Part shown: one piece after another, positions 8,590-15,917 of the stretch
Position numbering within the stretch: the first letter of the stretch is position 1
How the letters are laid out: every line of letters begins with the position of its first letter
Assembly (NCBI GenBank): GCA_016193385.1
Contig: JACPSF010000255.1
Coordinates: forward strand, 1-21,454
Length of the DNA stretch: 21,454 nt
Origin: Deltaproteobacteria bacterium
GTDB lineage: Bacteria > Desulfobacterota_B > Binatia > UBA9968
Direction of reading: 5' to 3'
The notes under the pieces: model-generated
The model's database searches: none
Told to the model about the DNA's origin: nothing
The model's input: the letters and a program-made list of their open reading frames with translations, nothing else
Translations under genes and position numbers: made by a program

Positions 8590-9678
8590 CTATTGGAAGA
8601 TCTTCTGGATCCGCGCCTTCCACTCATCACCCCTTTCGTCCAACTCCGTGATCAGCGTCGGCTGCAAATTGCCGTTGAGAAGCTTGATCCCTTTCAGGGC
8701 CTCCTTGATCTCGGGCTTAGGAGGCACGTCCCTATTCGCTGGCAGGTTGCCGCCGTCGGCAAAGAGCTTCTGCCCTTCTTCGCTGATGAGAAAGTCGACG
8801 AAGAGTTTCGCCGCGTTGGGATGACTCGCGTTCTTATGGATCGCCGCCATGTTCGGCCACCAGATTCCGCCCTCCCTGAAGGTCGAGAAAGCGATCCCAG
8901 GATAGTTCCCCTCCCAGAGCGAAGCGGTATAGGTCAAGGTGAAAACCGCCATGGAGAATTCTTTGAGCCCGACGGCAAAGTGCAGCGCGGGAAAGCCCGC
9001 CTCGTATCTGCCGACGTTGTCTCTCAAACGGGTGAAGTAGTCCCCCCATTTGTTCATGTCCTTCCCGAACCAGGTGAAATAGGACAAAATGCCCGCCAAG
9101 TAATTTGAGCCCAACCAGGGCGTCCTCGATATGATCTTGCCTTTAAATTCGGGCTTGAGCAGATCATAGATGCTCTTCGGAACCTGGTTCGGCGCTACCA
9201 GGCCTTTATGATAGAGGACGCCAACCACGTGGTTGAACATCGGAATCTGATTCCAGTCGGGCGGCAAGGCCTTCTTGACCTCCGCCACCTTCTCAAATCC
9301 GGCCGGTGTATAAGGCATCGTCCACTTATTGAGTTGGCTCCCGGTCGGGCCCGAAGAGGTGGTAAAGAGGTCAGTGGCAAAGACCCCCGCCTGCGACTCC
9401 GTGCCAACTTTCCTCTGGATGTCGGGGTCGCCGACATAAGTGCCTTCAACCTTGATGCCATATTTTTTTTCGAAAGCATCCGCCGTCGGCTTGACGCTGG
9501 GAAACACCACGATCCTCAGCCTCCCTTCCCGCTTCGCCGCCTGCACCAGATCGGGCGCCTTGCCTGCCGCGAGCGCCTCTGAACCGCCCGCGATGAAGAA
9601 GGAAAGAAAAACTCCAAGGAGGACGAGAAGGTTAAAATGGTTCTCGGCAAATCCTGCCTCCGGCCGGTTTCTCTTCAT
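8590..9678 (-). CDS. ABC transporter periplasmic substrate-binding protein
   Basis: 362 residues. A positively charged start and hydrophobic segment (NLLVLLGVFLSFFIAGGSEALAA) form a Sec signal peptide with likely cleavage near residue 38. The mature protein reads like iron/polyamine-type extracellular binding proteins: LVQAAKREGRLRIVVFPSVKPTADAFEKKYGIKV at the start (excerpted region ~43-76), then VLYHKGLV, LLKPEFKGKI and SHPNAAKLFVDFLISEEGQKLFAD. The last of these is the usual C-terminal signature. The ribosome site is excellent (AAGGAG, 7 nt before ATG). The fused permease at 5753-7432 is of the class that pairs with this type of protein. The ligand may be Fe3+, but the linked hydrolase argues for an organic compound. 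Confidence 0.9.
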   Translation of the reverse strand: MKRNRPEAGFAENHFNLLVLLGVFLSFFIAGGSEALAAGKAPDLVQAAKREGRLRIVVFPSVKPTADAFEKKYGIKVEGTYVGDPDIQRKVGTESQAGVFATDLFTTSSGPTGSQLNKWTMPYTPAGFEKVAEVKKALPPDWNQIPMFNHVVGVLYHKGLVAPNQVPKSIYDLLKPEFKGKIISRTPWLGSNYLAGILSYFTWFGKDMNKWGDYFTRLRDNVGRYEAGFPALHFAVGLKEFSMAVFTLTYTASLWEGNYPGIAFSTFREGGIWWPNMAAIHKNASHPNAAKLFVDFLISEEGQKLFADGGNLPANRDVPPKPEIKEALKGIKLLNGNLQPTLITELDERGDEWKARIQKIFQ

Positions 9679-9689
9679 TTTCGGTCTCC

Positions 9690-9710
9690 TTGCTGATATA
9701 TAGTTAGCAA
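9690..9710. promoter_or_regulatory. Imperfect palindrome at the 5' end of the binding-protein gene
   Basis: TTGCTGA-7nt-TTAGCAA: 7-bp arms with one mismatch around an A/T-only centre (TATATAG), immediately upstream of and touching the AAGGAG ribosome site of the binding-protein gene, in the 146-bp divergent gap to the PrpD gene. It could be an operator; the A/T core could also be part of a -10 element. No regulator gene is adjacent. Confidence 0.35.
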
Positions 9711-9824
9711 AAATGCCAGGCAGCTTGACGAGATCACCCTGGCCTATGGACGTGCCCTTCCCCTATTTCACAAGCTCGCTGGCTTGTCAAGTTACGGTTG
9801 GGTGGGCGCTGAAAAGAGAAAAAT

Positions 9825-11174
9825 TTGAGCGACACTAAAATCCTAGCCGCCTACGCCGCCGGTCTCTCCTATAGCGAGATTCCAGCTCCCGTTATCGAAC
9901 GGATGAAGGACTGCCTGCTCGACAGCCTGGGAGCCGCCATTTACGGGGTTGGGCTTCCCTGGAGCGTGATCCTCGTTGATTACGCCCGCCGCTACGGGCG
10001 CGGGGGAAAGAGCTCGATTTTCGGGCGCCGATACCAAAAGGTCCACGCGCCTCTGGCGGCCCTGGCCAACGGCGCTCTGACCCATTCCTTCGAGTTGGAC
10101 AACGTGCGCCAGCCGGGCGCCGGGGTTCACGCGGGAGCAACCCTGGTGCCGGCAGGGTTCGCCGTGGCCGAAGAACTGGGGGCAAGCGGTAAGGAGCTAC
10201 TCACTGCGTTGGTGGCCGGCTGCGAGGTGATGTTTCGCATCGGCCATGCGTGCCGGGAGACCTCGGAGAAACTCGGCTTTCACGCGCCGGGTCTGACCGG
10301 CCCCTTGGGCGCGGCCGCGACCGCCGGGCGCATCATGAGGCTCAACGCCGATCAGATGGCCCATGCCTTAGGCATCGCCGCCTCCCTGGCTTCGGGGATT
10401 CTCGCCTTCGTCAAATCCGGGAGCGGTGGGATGGTCAAGCGGCTTCATCTGGGGAGGGCATCAGAAGGAGGAGTCCTTGCGGCCACCCTGGCGCGGGAAG
10501 GTTTTACCGGACCACAGAACGTTTTGGAAGGCCAGTTTGGTTTTCTCCAGGTCTTCAGTCGCGAGCCGGATCTGGCACGGCTCACCCGTGCCCTGGGCGA
10601 GGAGTACGAGGTCATGAATATCTGCATGAAGCGCTTTCCCTGCCACATTTTTTCCCAAGCGCCCATCCAGGCGGTGCAGGAGATCAGAGCCGAGCACTCG
10701 TTCTCGGGCGCCGAGGTCACGGAGATCACCATCGCCGGCGCCGAGAAGCTGGTCACGCACCATAACATCCCTGAGCCCAATGATGTGATGATGGCGCAGT
10801 ATAGCGTTCCTTTCTCCGTCGCCCTGTCCCTGTATCTGGACCCGAAAGATCCTCACTCCTTTTCCGAAGCGAGCCTAAAAGACGCAGAGATTCTTTCCCT
10901 GAGCCGGAAAGTCCGACTGATTCTAGACACTGCCTCGCGGGAAACCGAAGGTTACCTGGGAGCACAGGTCACGGTCCGCCTACGTGACGGCCAAGAGCTT
11001 TTCCGGGAGGTTAAGACTTTCAAGGGGTCGCCCGCTCATCCCTTGAGCCGGGCCGAGGTGCGCGAGAAGTTTTTGGCCCTGTCCGGCGGGATGGGAGCGC
11101 AAGTCGCCGAGAGCATCCTGCGCCGGGTGGAAAACTTGGCCGCGCAAAAAAATGTGGCGGACTTATTTGCCTAG
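9825..11174 (+). CDS. MmgE/PrpD family protein (first of a pair)
   Basis: 449 residues, the usual length for this family of 2-methylcitrate dehydratase, cis-aconitate decarboxylase and related lyase/isomerase-like enzymes acting on polycarboxylates. Family landmarks: LADSLGAAIYG-like opening (CLLDSLGAAIYG), APLAALANGALTHSFELDN (~79-97), GFHAPGLTGPLGAAATAG (~149-166), and MVKRLHLGRASEGG (~202-215), the usual K-R-x-H-x-G-R segment. The FELDN sequence has Asn where most relatives have a second Asp. Start must be the TTG at 9825, since an in-frame stop lies at 9810-9812 with no other start between. The second PrpD gene starts 6 bp after this stop. Reaction is unknown; divergence from canonical PrpD rules out a confident assignment. 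Confidence 0.88.
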   Translation: MSDTKILAAYAAGLSYSEIPAPVIERMKDCLLDSLGAAIYGVGLPWSVILVDYARRYGRGGKSSIFGRRYQKVHAPLAALANGALTHSFELDNVRQPGAGVHAGATLVPAGFAVAEELGASGKELLTALVAGCEVMFRIGHACRETSEKLGFHAPGLTGPLGAAATAGRIMRLNADQMAHALGIAASLASGILAFVKSGSGGMVKRLHLGRASEGGVLAATLAREGFTGPQNVLEGQFGFLQVFSREPDLARLTRALGEEYEVMNICMKRFPCHIFSQAPIQAVQEIRAEHSFSGAEVTEITIAGAEKLVTHHNIPEPNDVMMAQYSVPFSVALSLYLDPKDPHSFSEASLKDAEILSLSRKVRLILDTASRETEGYLGAQVTVRLRDGQELFREVKTFKGSPAHPLSRAEVREKFLALSGGMGAQVAESILRRVENLAAQKNVADLFA

Positions 11175-11180
11175 ACGAAG

Positions 11181-12572
11181 ATGACTCAGACCAAGGCTTC
11201 CCCTCCCCTGACCTTCCAACTCGCCGAGTTTATCTCCCGGCTACAATTTGAATCCGTTCCTACGGAGGTCATCTTCCATGTCAAGCTGTGCATCCTCGAC
11301 ACCCTCGGCTGTGCCCTGTATGGCTCTACCTTGCCATGGGGAAAAACCATCATTCAATTCACCAAGGACTGCGGTTCAGGGAAGGGAGCCTTGATTTGAG
11401 TCGACGGCGCCGAAGTCCCAAGCCCGAACGCCCCTCTGGCCAACGGGACACTGGTTCATAGCTTCGAGCTGGATGATATCCACCGCGACGCCGTGCTCCA
11501 CCCTGGCGCCGCCACGCTGCCTGCGGCAGATGCCCTGGTGCGCCAGCGCGCCGTGGACGGGAAATATTTCCTCGCTGCCGTCGTCGCTGGCTACGAGGTC
11601 GGCTGCCGCGTGGGGCTCACCTGTGGCCCCTCCCAACTGCGCCGCGGTTTTCACCCCTCCGGCACAACGGGAACCTTCGCCGCCGCCGCTGCCGCCGCTA
11701 AGATGCTGCGCCTTGAGGCCGGGGGTACTCGCCACGCCCTAGGGATCGCCGGAACCCAGGGAGCCGGGCTCATGGCCGCCCAGGCGGGGTCCATGGTGAA
11801 ACGCATGCACCCGGGACGCGCGGCGCAGAGCGGAGTGTACGGCGCCCTACTCGCGGCGCAAGGCTTCACCGGTATCGAGAACATCATCGAGGCCGAATAT
11901 GGAGGATTTTGCTCAACCCTTTCCGACGATCGTGACTTGAGTTTGCTCACAAAAGGCTTGGGAGAAGAATTCGCGCTCTTGAATGTCGGTTTCAAGCTCT
12001 ACCCCTGCTGCGCCAACAACCACACGTCGCTCGATGCCCTGCAAAAGATCCGGTCGGCCCACCCGGAGCTGCGGCCACAGGAGATCGACCGCATCGTCGT
12101 CCGTACAACCCGCACCTCAACCCTTCACGTCGGTTGGCCCTACCAACCCGGCAGCGTGACGACCGCCCAGATGAATCTGAGTTATTGCCTAGCCGCAGCA
12201 TTAATCGACGGCCAGTTTTCCGTCGACCAAGTGACCGAAGCGGCGATCGCCAGGAGCGACATCGTGCAGCTCACCCGCAGGATCCAGGTCGTCGAGGATT
12301 CAAAACTCAATGGCCTGGGGGACAGATATAGATATGCGGCCGCGCTCGAACTCTACCTGCGCGATGGCACAAGCCTCAGAGAGGAGGTGCTTCAGGCGAG
12401 AGGGAGCGAAGCATACCCGCTGAGCGAGAGTGAAATTATTAGCAAATATAAGCTTTTGGCCTCGAAGGTGCTGAGTCCGCCGAAGGTGGAGAGGCTGCTC
12501 GAGGCCGTTCTCCGGCTCGAGCGCCAAGAGGACGCGTCTCTCCTCGGAGCGCTTACTAGCGCGCCAAATTAA
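11181..12572 (+). pseudogene. MmgE/PrpD family protein (second of a pair), interrupted by one in-frame TGA
   Basis: The frame 11181-12572 would encode 463 residues, full family length, but codon 73 (11397-11399) is TGA. Homology continues without a frame change: before it, LQFESVPTEVIFHVKLCILDTLGCALYG; after it, APLANGTLVHSFELDD, then HPSGTTGTFAAAAAAAKML and MVKRMHPGRAAQSG (excerpts). Against the upstream paralogue the TGA aligns with Phe in SSIFGRR, a place where many relatives have an aromatic residue, so a TGG-to-TGA change is the simplest history. Reinitiation could yield only a fragment (GTG at 11493). Other genes here use TGA as a normal stop, so the code is standard. Either a recent pseudogene or a sequencing error. 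It directly follows the first PrpD gene (6 bp) in one operon. Confidence 0.85.
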
Positions 12573-12620
12573 ATGAAGCGCTGGCGGGAAAAAATTCGTT
12601 CGTGAACGGAGACTCTTTGG

Positions 12621-12638
12621 CCCGGCGCGTGACCCGGG
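12621..12638. terminator. Weak hairpin between convergent genes
   Basis: CCCGG-8nt-CCGGG stem in the 71-bp gap between the convergent PrpD and response-regulator genes, followed on the + strand by TTT only. A plausible but weak bidirectional terminator. Confidence 0.3.
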
Positions 12639-12643
12639 TTTCG

Positions 12644-13039
12644 CTAGATATGTGAAGGGCGCACACTCTGACCGCTCAGTACACGCTTAATTTCGGTCAA
12701 CAGCTGCGTGCTCGTGAACGGCTTGGTAATATACACATCGGCTCCAAGCTGATAGGCGTTGAGGATGTCCTCGTACTGAAACTTGGCGGTGAGCAGGATC
12801 ACCGGGATCGCGGAGGTATCCTGGGCCGCCTTAAGCCGCTTTAAAACCTCCAAGCCATCCATCTGCGGCATCATCACGTCGAGGACGATAAGGTCCGGCT
12901 TCTGCTCCTTCAGGCGTGAGAACAGCTCATTCGCATTATAAGCGCTCTCAACCGTATATCCCTTGTTCTCCAAAGTCACTTTGACAACCGTCACTAAGTC
13001 GCGATTGTCATCAACCAACATAATTTTGTTCTTTTCCAT
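12644..13039 (-). CDS. Single-domain response regulator (CheY-like receiver)
   Basis: 131 residues, essentially one receiver domain and no output domain. The phosphorylation set is complete: acidic pair D10-D11 (LVDDN), phospho-acceptor D54 (IVLDVMMP), T84 (LLTAK) and K106 (YITKPF). It should be phosphorylated by a histidine kinase and act by protein contact, but no kinase gene is in the window. I chose ATG at 13039 because a G-rich ribosome-like sequence (GGGGACGGGG) precedes it; ATG at 13060 and GTG at 13069 are in frame but lack one. The orphan status leaves the pathway open; the KaiC-like ATPase at 3545-4444 is a conceivable but unproven partner. Confidence 0.92.
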   Translation of the reverse strand: MEKNKIMLVDDNRDLVTVVKVTLENKGYTVESAYNANELFSRLKEQKPDLIVLDVMMPQMDGLEVLKRLKAAQDTSAIPVILLTAKFQYEDILNAYQLGADVYITKPFTSTQLLTEIKRVLSGQSVRPSHI

Positions 13040-13618
13040 AGCCCCGTCCCCGTTCGACATTGATGGCACTGAAAAACCGAGCTGGGCCCGCCCGCTCAGC
13101 CCTCCTCGTTTATCGCCCGATCTGGCTCAAGGCTCCCTTTTTTTCTTGCCCGATGATTTCCCGCTTCTGGCAACTACGCTTTTCCCCGGGCGGACCATTT
13201 TTCCCCCCGCAGCCAACGAACGCCAGAGAGCAAAAACCGAGGAGAGGAGGGGATTGCTCTCCCAATGAGCAGCAAATCCTTTTCGGCCACTTGATTTTGC
13301 GGCCACCATTTAATCAGTCCCGCTCAAATCTCACTCTCTTTTACGCGACTCTTCTTCCTCGCCAAGCGCTCGAACTGGCAACCAGGAAGAAGCAAAGGTT
13401 ATGCCACAGCTTTAGCGCGTTGGGCCGAGGCGGAAAGTGTTTAAATTGCTGCGGGTTTCTTGCGGCCAAACGACCGCGGAGTTGTGCTTAAGGTGACAAA
13501 TAGCGGCATCTTTGTGACAATATTGACAAACCCGGCCTAACGGGTCGCGGCTCCGATGGAAGTGCCCAAAAAATCAAGGCCGCCGTAATCCGAGCGCCCG
13601 CGGGTCAGTTCATGTTGT
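13040..13618. other. Long non-coding region upstream of the response regulator
   Basis: 579 bp. An open frame of 143 codons exists on the + strand (13060-13491), but its translation is Pro/Arg/Cys-rich with no recognisable domain and no good ribosome site, so I do not call it. CGGCCAC occurs twice (near 13283 and 13300). TGACAA occurs three times at 13494-13499, 13515-13520 and 13524-13529, the last two around a CAATATTG palindrome. No RNA gene was recognised. Part of it must hold the response-regulator promoter. Confidence 0.5.
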
Positions 13619-14425
13619 TCAAACCAACTTCAGGAGTCTTCGGATGTTTCCTCCCATAATCTTGCGCAAGTCTTCGATCTTGAGCTTTAAATGACCCTGA
13701 GCATGTTTGGCGATCTTTTGAATCTCCCAGTCCATTGGGTTGAAGGGATGGTCTGAGCCGTACATGACCCGGTCAACTCCGGCCCACGAGATGGACTCGC
13801 AAAAGAAAGGTAACCATCCCACGCCCGAGCTGTCCATGTGGACGTTGTCATACTTCTTTGCCAGCTCGACCACCTCCCTGACGCCCTCCACCAGCCCCGA
13901 GTGGCCCATGATAACGGGGAGCTTCGGGAAATCCCTCGCCACCTCGCCGACCCGCTTCGGACTGGCAAATTCTCCCAGACCGCAGTGAAAGAGGACGGTC
14001 AGGCCGTGATGCTGCGCCGCCTCCATGAGCGGATAGACTTTTTCTTTGTCGTTGGCGGGCGTCTTTTCGATCAAAGGATGAATCTTGATCCCTTTGAGCC
14101 CGAGCTTGACCCCTTCCTCCAGCACCTCCAGCGTGTGCTTGGGACCGTCCGCAGGATTCAGCCTCATGAACCCGTGGATTCGACCCGGGTGCTGTTTCAT
14201 AGCGTTAGCGATGTACTGGTTGGTTTCTCTGTAATCCGACGGCTCGCCAACCCCGATTGCAAAAGTGACAACCGCATCCACCCCTGCGTCATCCATCGAG
14301 CGCAGCATATCCTCCGCCATGAATTTCATGATCGGGGGAATCTGGTGGATGGCAAGCTTCTTTCTCGCTCCCATATGAGAGTGCGCGTCAATGACTTCGA
14401 TGCGTTCTCCGTCAACGGTGATCAT
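13619..14425 (-). CDS. Amidohydrolase-2 family metal-dependent hydrolase
   Basis: 268 residues forming a complete TIM-barrel amidohydrolase of the ACMSD/gamma-resorcylate decarboxylase type. Metal and catalytic residues are in order: DAHSH (H15, H17), KIHP (H116), FHCG (H147), GHSG (H175) and YGSDHPF (D225). Members hydrolyse or decarboxylate small (often aromatic) acids in the cytoplasm. The substrate is not predictable here. The ribosome site is strong (GAGGAGG just before ATG at 14425). It is divergent from the cyclodeaminase-like gene with a 306-bp shared upstream region. A -35/-10 candidate is at 14452-14480. Confidence 0.9.
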   Translation of the reverse strand: MITVDGERIEVIDAHSHMGARKKLAIHQIPPIMKFMAEDMLRSMDDAGVDAVVTFAIGVGEPSDYRETNQYIANAMKQHPGRIHGFMRLNPADGPKHTLEVLEEGVKLGLKGIKIHPLIEKTPANDKEKVYPLMEAAQHHGLTVLFHCGLGEFASPKRVGEVARDFPKLPVIMGHSGLVEGVREVVELAKKYDNVHMDSSGVGWLPFFCESISWAGVDRVMYGSDHPFNPMDWEIQKIAKHAQGHLKLKIEDLRKIMGGNIRRLLKLV

Positions 14426-14451
14426 GCCTTCCTCCTCAAAGCTTTTCGCAA

Positions 14452-14480
14452 AGAGTATCCGATGGGGGATTTGCCGTCAA
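14452..14480 (-). promoter_or_regulatory. Candidate sigma-70 promoter for the amidohydrolase gene
   Basis: Reading the minus strand: TTGACG (14475-14480), 17-bp spacer, TACTCT (14452-14457). The -35 is good and the -10 poor (3 of 6). It lies 27 bp upstream of the start codon, with the GAGGAGG ribosome site between. Confidence 0.35.
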
Positions 14481-14666
14481 CTCGATTTCGGCATCCATCC
14501 CGCCACCGCCCGAGAGAGGGAGGTTCGCCTCGAAGCAAGGGAGACGTCCGACACTGAACTAACTCAGAGAGAACGGCCGGATCAGGTTAAGTATGCCGGA
14601 GCAGAAAAGTAGAGACCCATCGGCTCCCGCTCTGAGAGGCGGGCCTCCCTCTCTGACTCTTGCCGA

Positions 14667-14694
14667 TTGGACATTTTGTCCGCGTTCGGATAAC
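14667..14694 (+). promoter_or_regulatory. Candidate promoter for the cyclodeaminase-like gene
   Basis: TTGGAC (14667-14672), 16-bp spacer, GATAAC (14689-14694), 37 bp before the ATG at 14732. GGACA-TTT-TGTCC inside the spacer is a small inverted repeat that could be an operator. The first ten bases, TTGGACATTT, recur exactly at the asparaginase-like gene's candidate promoter, with the same spacer length. Confidence 0.45.
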
Positions 14695-14731
14695 AAGAAG
14701 ACATTCAGAAATTGGATTATGCGGAGGTTGC

Positions 14732-15793
14732 ATGACTCTTATCTTGAACAATGACGACGTCCGGCAGGCACTCAAGATTGAGGATTGCCTTAAGACGATG
14801 GAGGAAGCATACCGTGAACAGGCGGTGAGCCGGGCAGTGAATCGTCCCACCAGCCACTCCTACCTTTCCCACTCGCTTCCCGAATCAACTTACAGTTTTA
14901 AATCCGTGGACGGAGGTGTGATGAAATTCGGCGTGTTGGCTCTCCGCATCACATCCGACATCGTGCAAAACAGGACGATAGACAACATGGTTCGGCTCGA
15001 AAAGCTTCCTTTAGCAGGCAAAGGCCAATTCTTGGGACTTGTGCAGCTCTTCAGTGTGGAGACAGGAGAGCTTCTGGCGATCATGCCGGACGGCCTGATC
15101 CAACAGACCCGTGTGGGAGTCACCAGCGCCCTCGGAGCGAAAGTGCTCGCCCGCCCCAATTCGGAGATCCTCGGCCTCATCGGCTCGGGCGGGCAGGCCC
15201 GGGCCCACTTCCGCTTTCTAACCTCGGTGCGCTCCATCAAACGTGTCAAGATTTTCAGCCCTAATCCCGACCATCGGAAAGCATTTGCCGCTCAGATGGA
15301 AAGGGAAACCGAGATCCCGACAGAGGCCATTGAAAGCGCGGAGGCGGCGGTCAAAAACTGCGACATCCTTTGCACCGCCACGAACTCGTCGCGTCCCGTG
15401 ATGAAGGCTGAATGGCTGGAGCCGGGGATGCACTATAACGCTATCCGGGAATTCGAGATGGACGAGGCTGCCCTTGAGAGAAGCGATGTCGTTGCCATCC
15501 ACACCCGCTTCGGCGGGATTCAACACTATCTGCCGCCGGGGCTGGATATAGATCTCCCCGGAGTGCGCCGGGAAAAGCCGAGGGATTGGAGCCGCTATCC
15601 TGAGATCAGCGATCTCCTCGTCGGCAAGGCTCCGGGCCGCGCCGGCGACCGGCAGATCACTCTTTTTCTCAACAACGTTGGGACGGGAGTCCAGTTCGCC
15701 GCCATGGGCTACTGCGCGTATCGCGCCGCCAAGGAAAAAGGTCTAGGACGCGAAATCCCAACAGATTGGTTTTTGCAGGATATTAAACCCTGA
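14732..15793 (+). CDS. Ornithine cyclodeaminase / mu-crystallin family protein
   Basis: 353 residues. The N-terminal substrate-binding domain (LNNDDVRQALKIEDCLKTME) leads into an NAD(P)-binding Rossmann fold with GLIGSGGQARAH (residues 148-159), preceded by the family hallmark QTRVGVTSALGAKVLARP. Members deaminate amino acids or reduce cyclic imines. After HYNAI, where true ornithine cyclodeaminases have a G-x-D catalytic loop, this protein reads REFEMDE, so it is probably not an ornithine cyclodeaminase; an imine reductase or amino-acid dehydrogenase role is more likely (inference). I chose ATG at 14732, since GGAGG lies 4 nt upstream; upstream codons to 14660 are open but run through the candidate promoter. 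Its 3' end converges on the UbiD-family gene. Confidence 0.9.
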   Translation: MTLILNNDDVRQALKIEDCLKTMEEAYREQAVSRAVNRPTSHSYLSHSLPESTYSFKSVDGGVMKFGVLALRITSDIVQNRTIDNMVRLEKLPLAGKGQFLGLVQLFSVETGELLAIMPDGLIQQTRVGVTSALGAKVLARPNSEILGLIGSGGQARAHFRFLTSVRSIKRVKIFSPNPDHRKAFAAQMERETEIPTEAIESAEAAVKNCDILCTATNSSRPVMKAEWLEPGMHYNAIREFEMDEAALERSDVVAIHTRFGGIQHYLPPGLDIDLPGVRREKPRDWSRYPEISDLLVGKAPGRAGDRQITLFLNNVGTGVQFAAMGYCAYRAAKEKGLGREIPTDWFLQDIKP

Positions 15794-15917
15794 GAGCGCA
15801 ATCCTTTGTACGCTTGGTGACAGGAACAAAAAAGTAACCTTCCCCTTTTCCGCCAATTACTTTCCTGATGCAGCGGCAGATGACGCATTGCCAAGGGTCA
15901 CATTTCTCAACGGTCTG

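Noticed and set aside
7814..8824. 336-codon open frame on the + strand
   Set aside because: Antisense across the hydrolase and the end of the binding-protein gene; His/Arg/Pro-rich, no domain, no ribosome site.
11397..11399. TGA read as selenocysteine or tryptophan in the second PrpD gene
   Set aside because: The family has no known selenoprotein form, no clear SECIS-like hairpin was seen just after the codon, and TGA is used as an ordinary stop for other genes in the window.
13060..13491. 143-codon frame upstream of the response regulator
   Set aside because: Composition unlike a protein here, no recognisable motif, no ribosome site; treated as non-coding.
13501..13560. Sigma-70 promoter at TTGACA 13523
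   Set aside because: No acceptable -10 hexamer 16-18 bp downstream and no gene starting to the right on the + strand.
14660..14731. N-terminal extension of the cyclodeaminase-like gene
   Set aside because: It would overlap the candidate promoter, and the GGAGG before 14732 fits the family's usual N-terminus.
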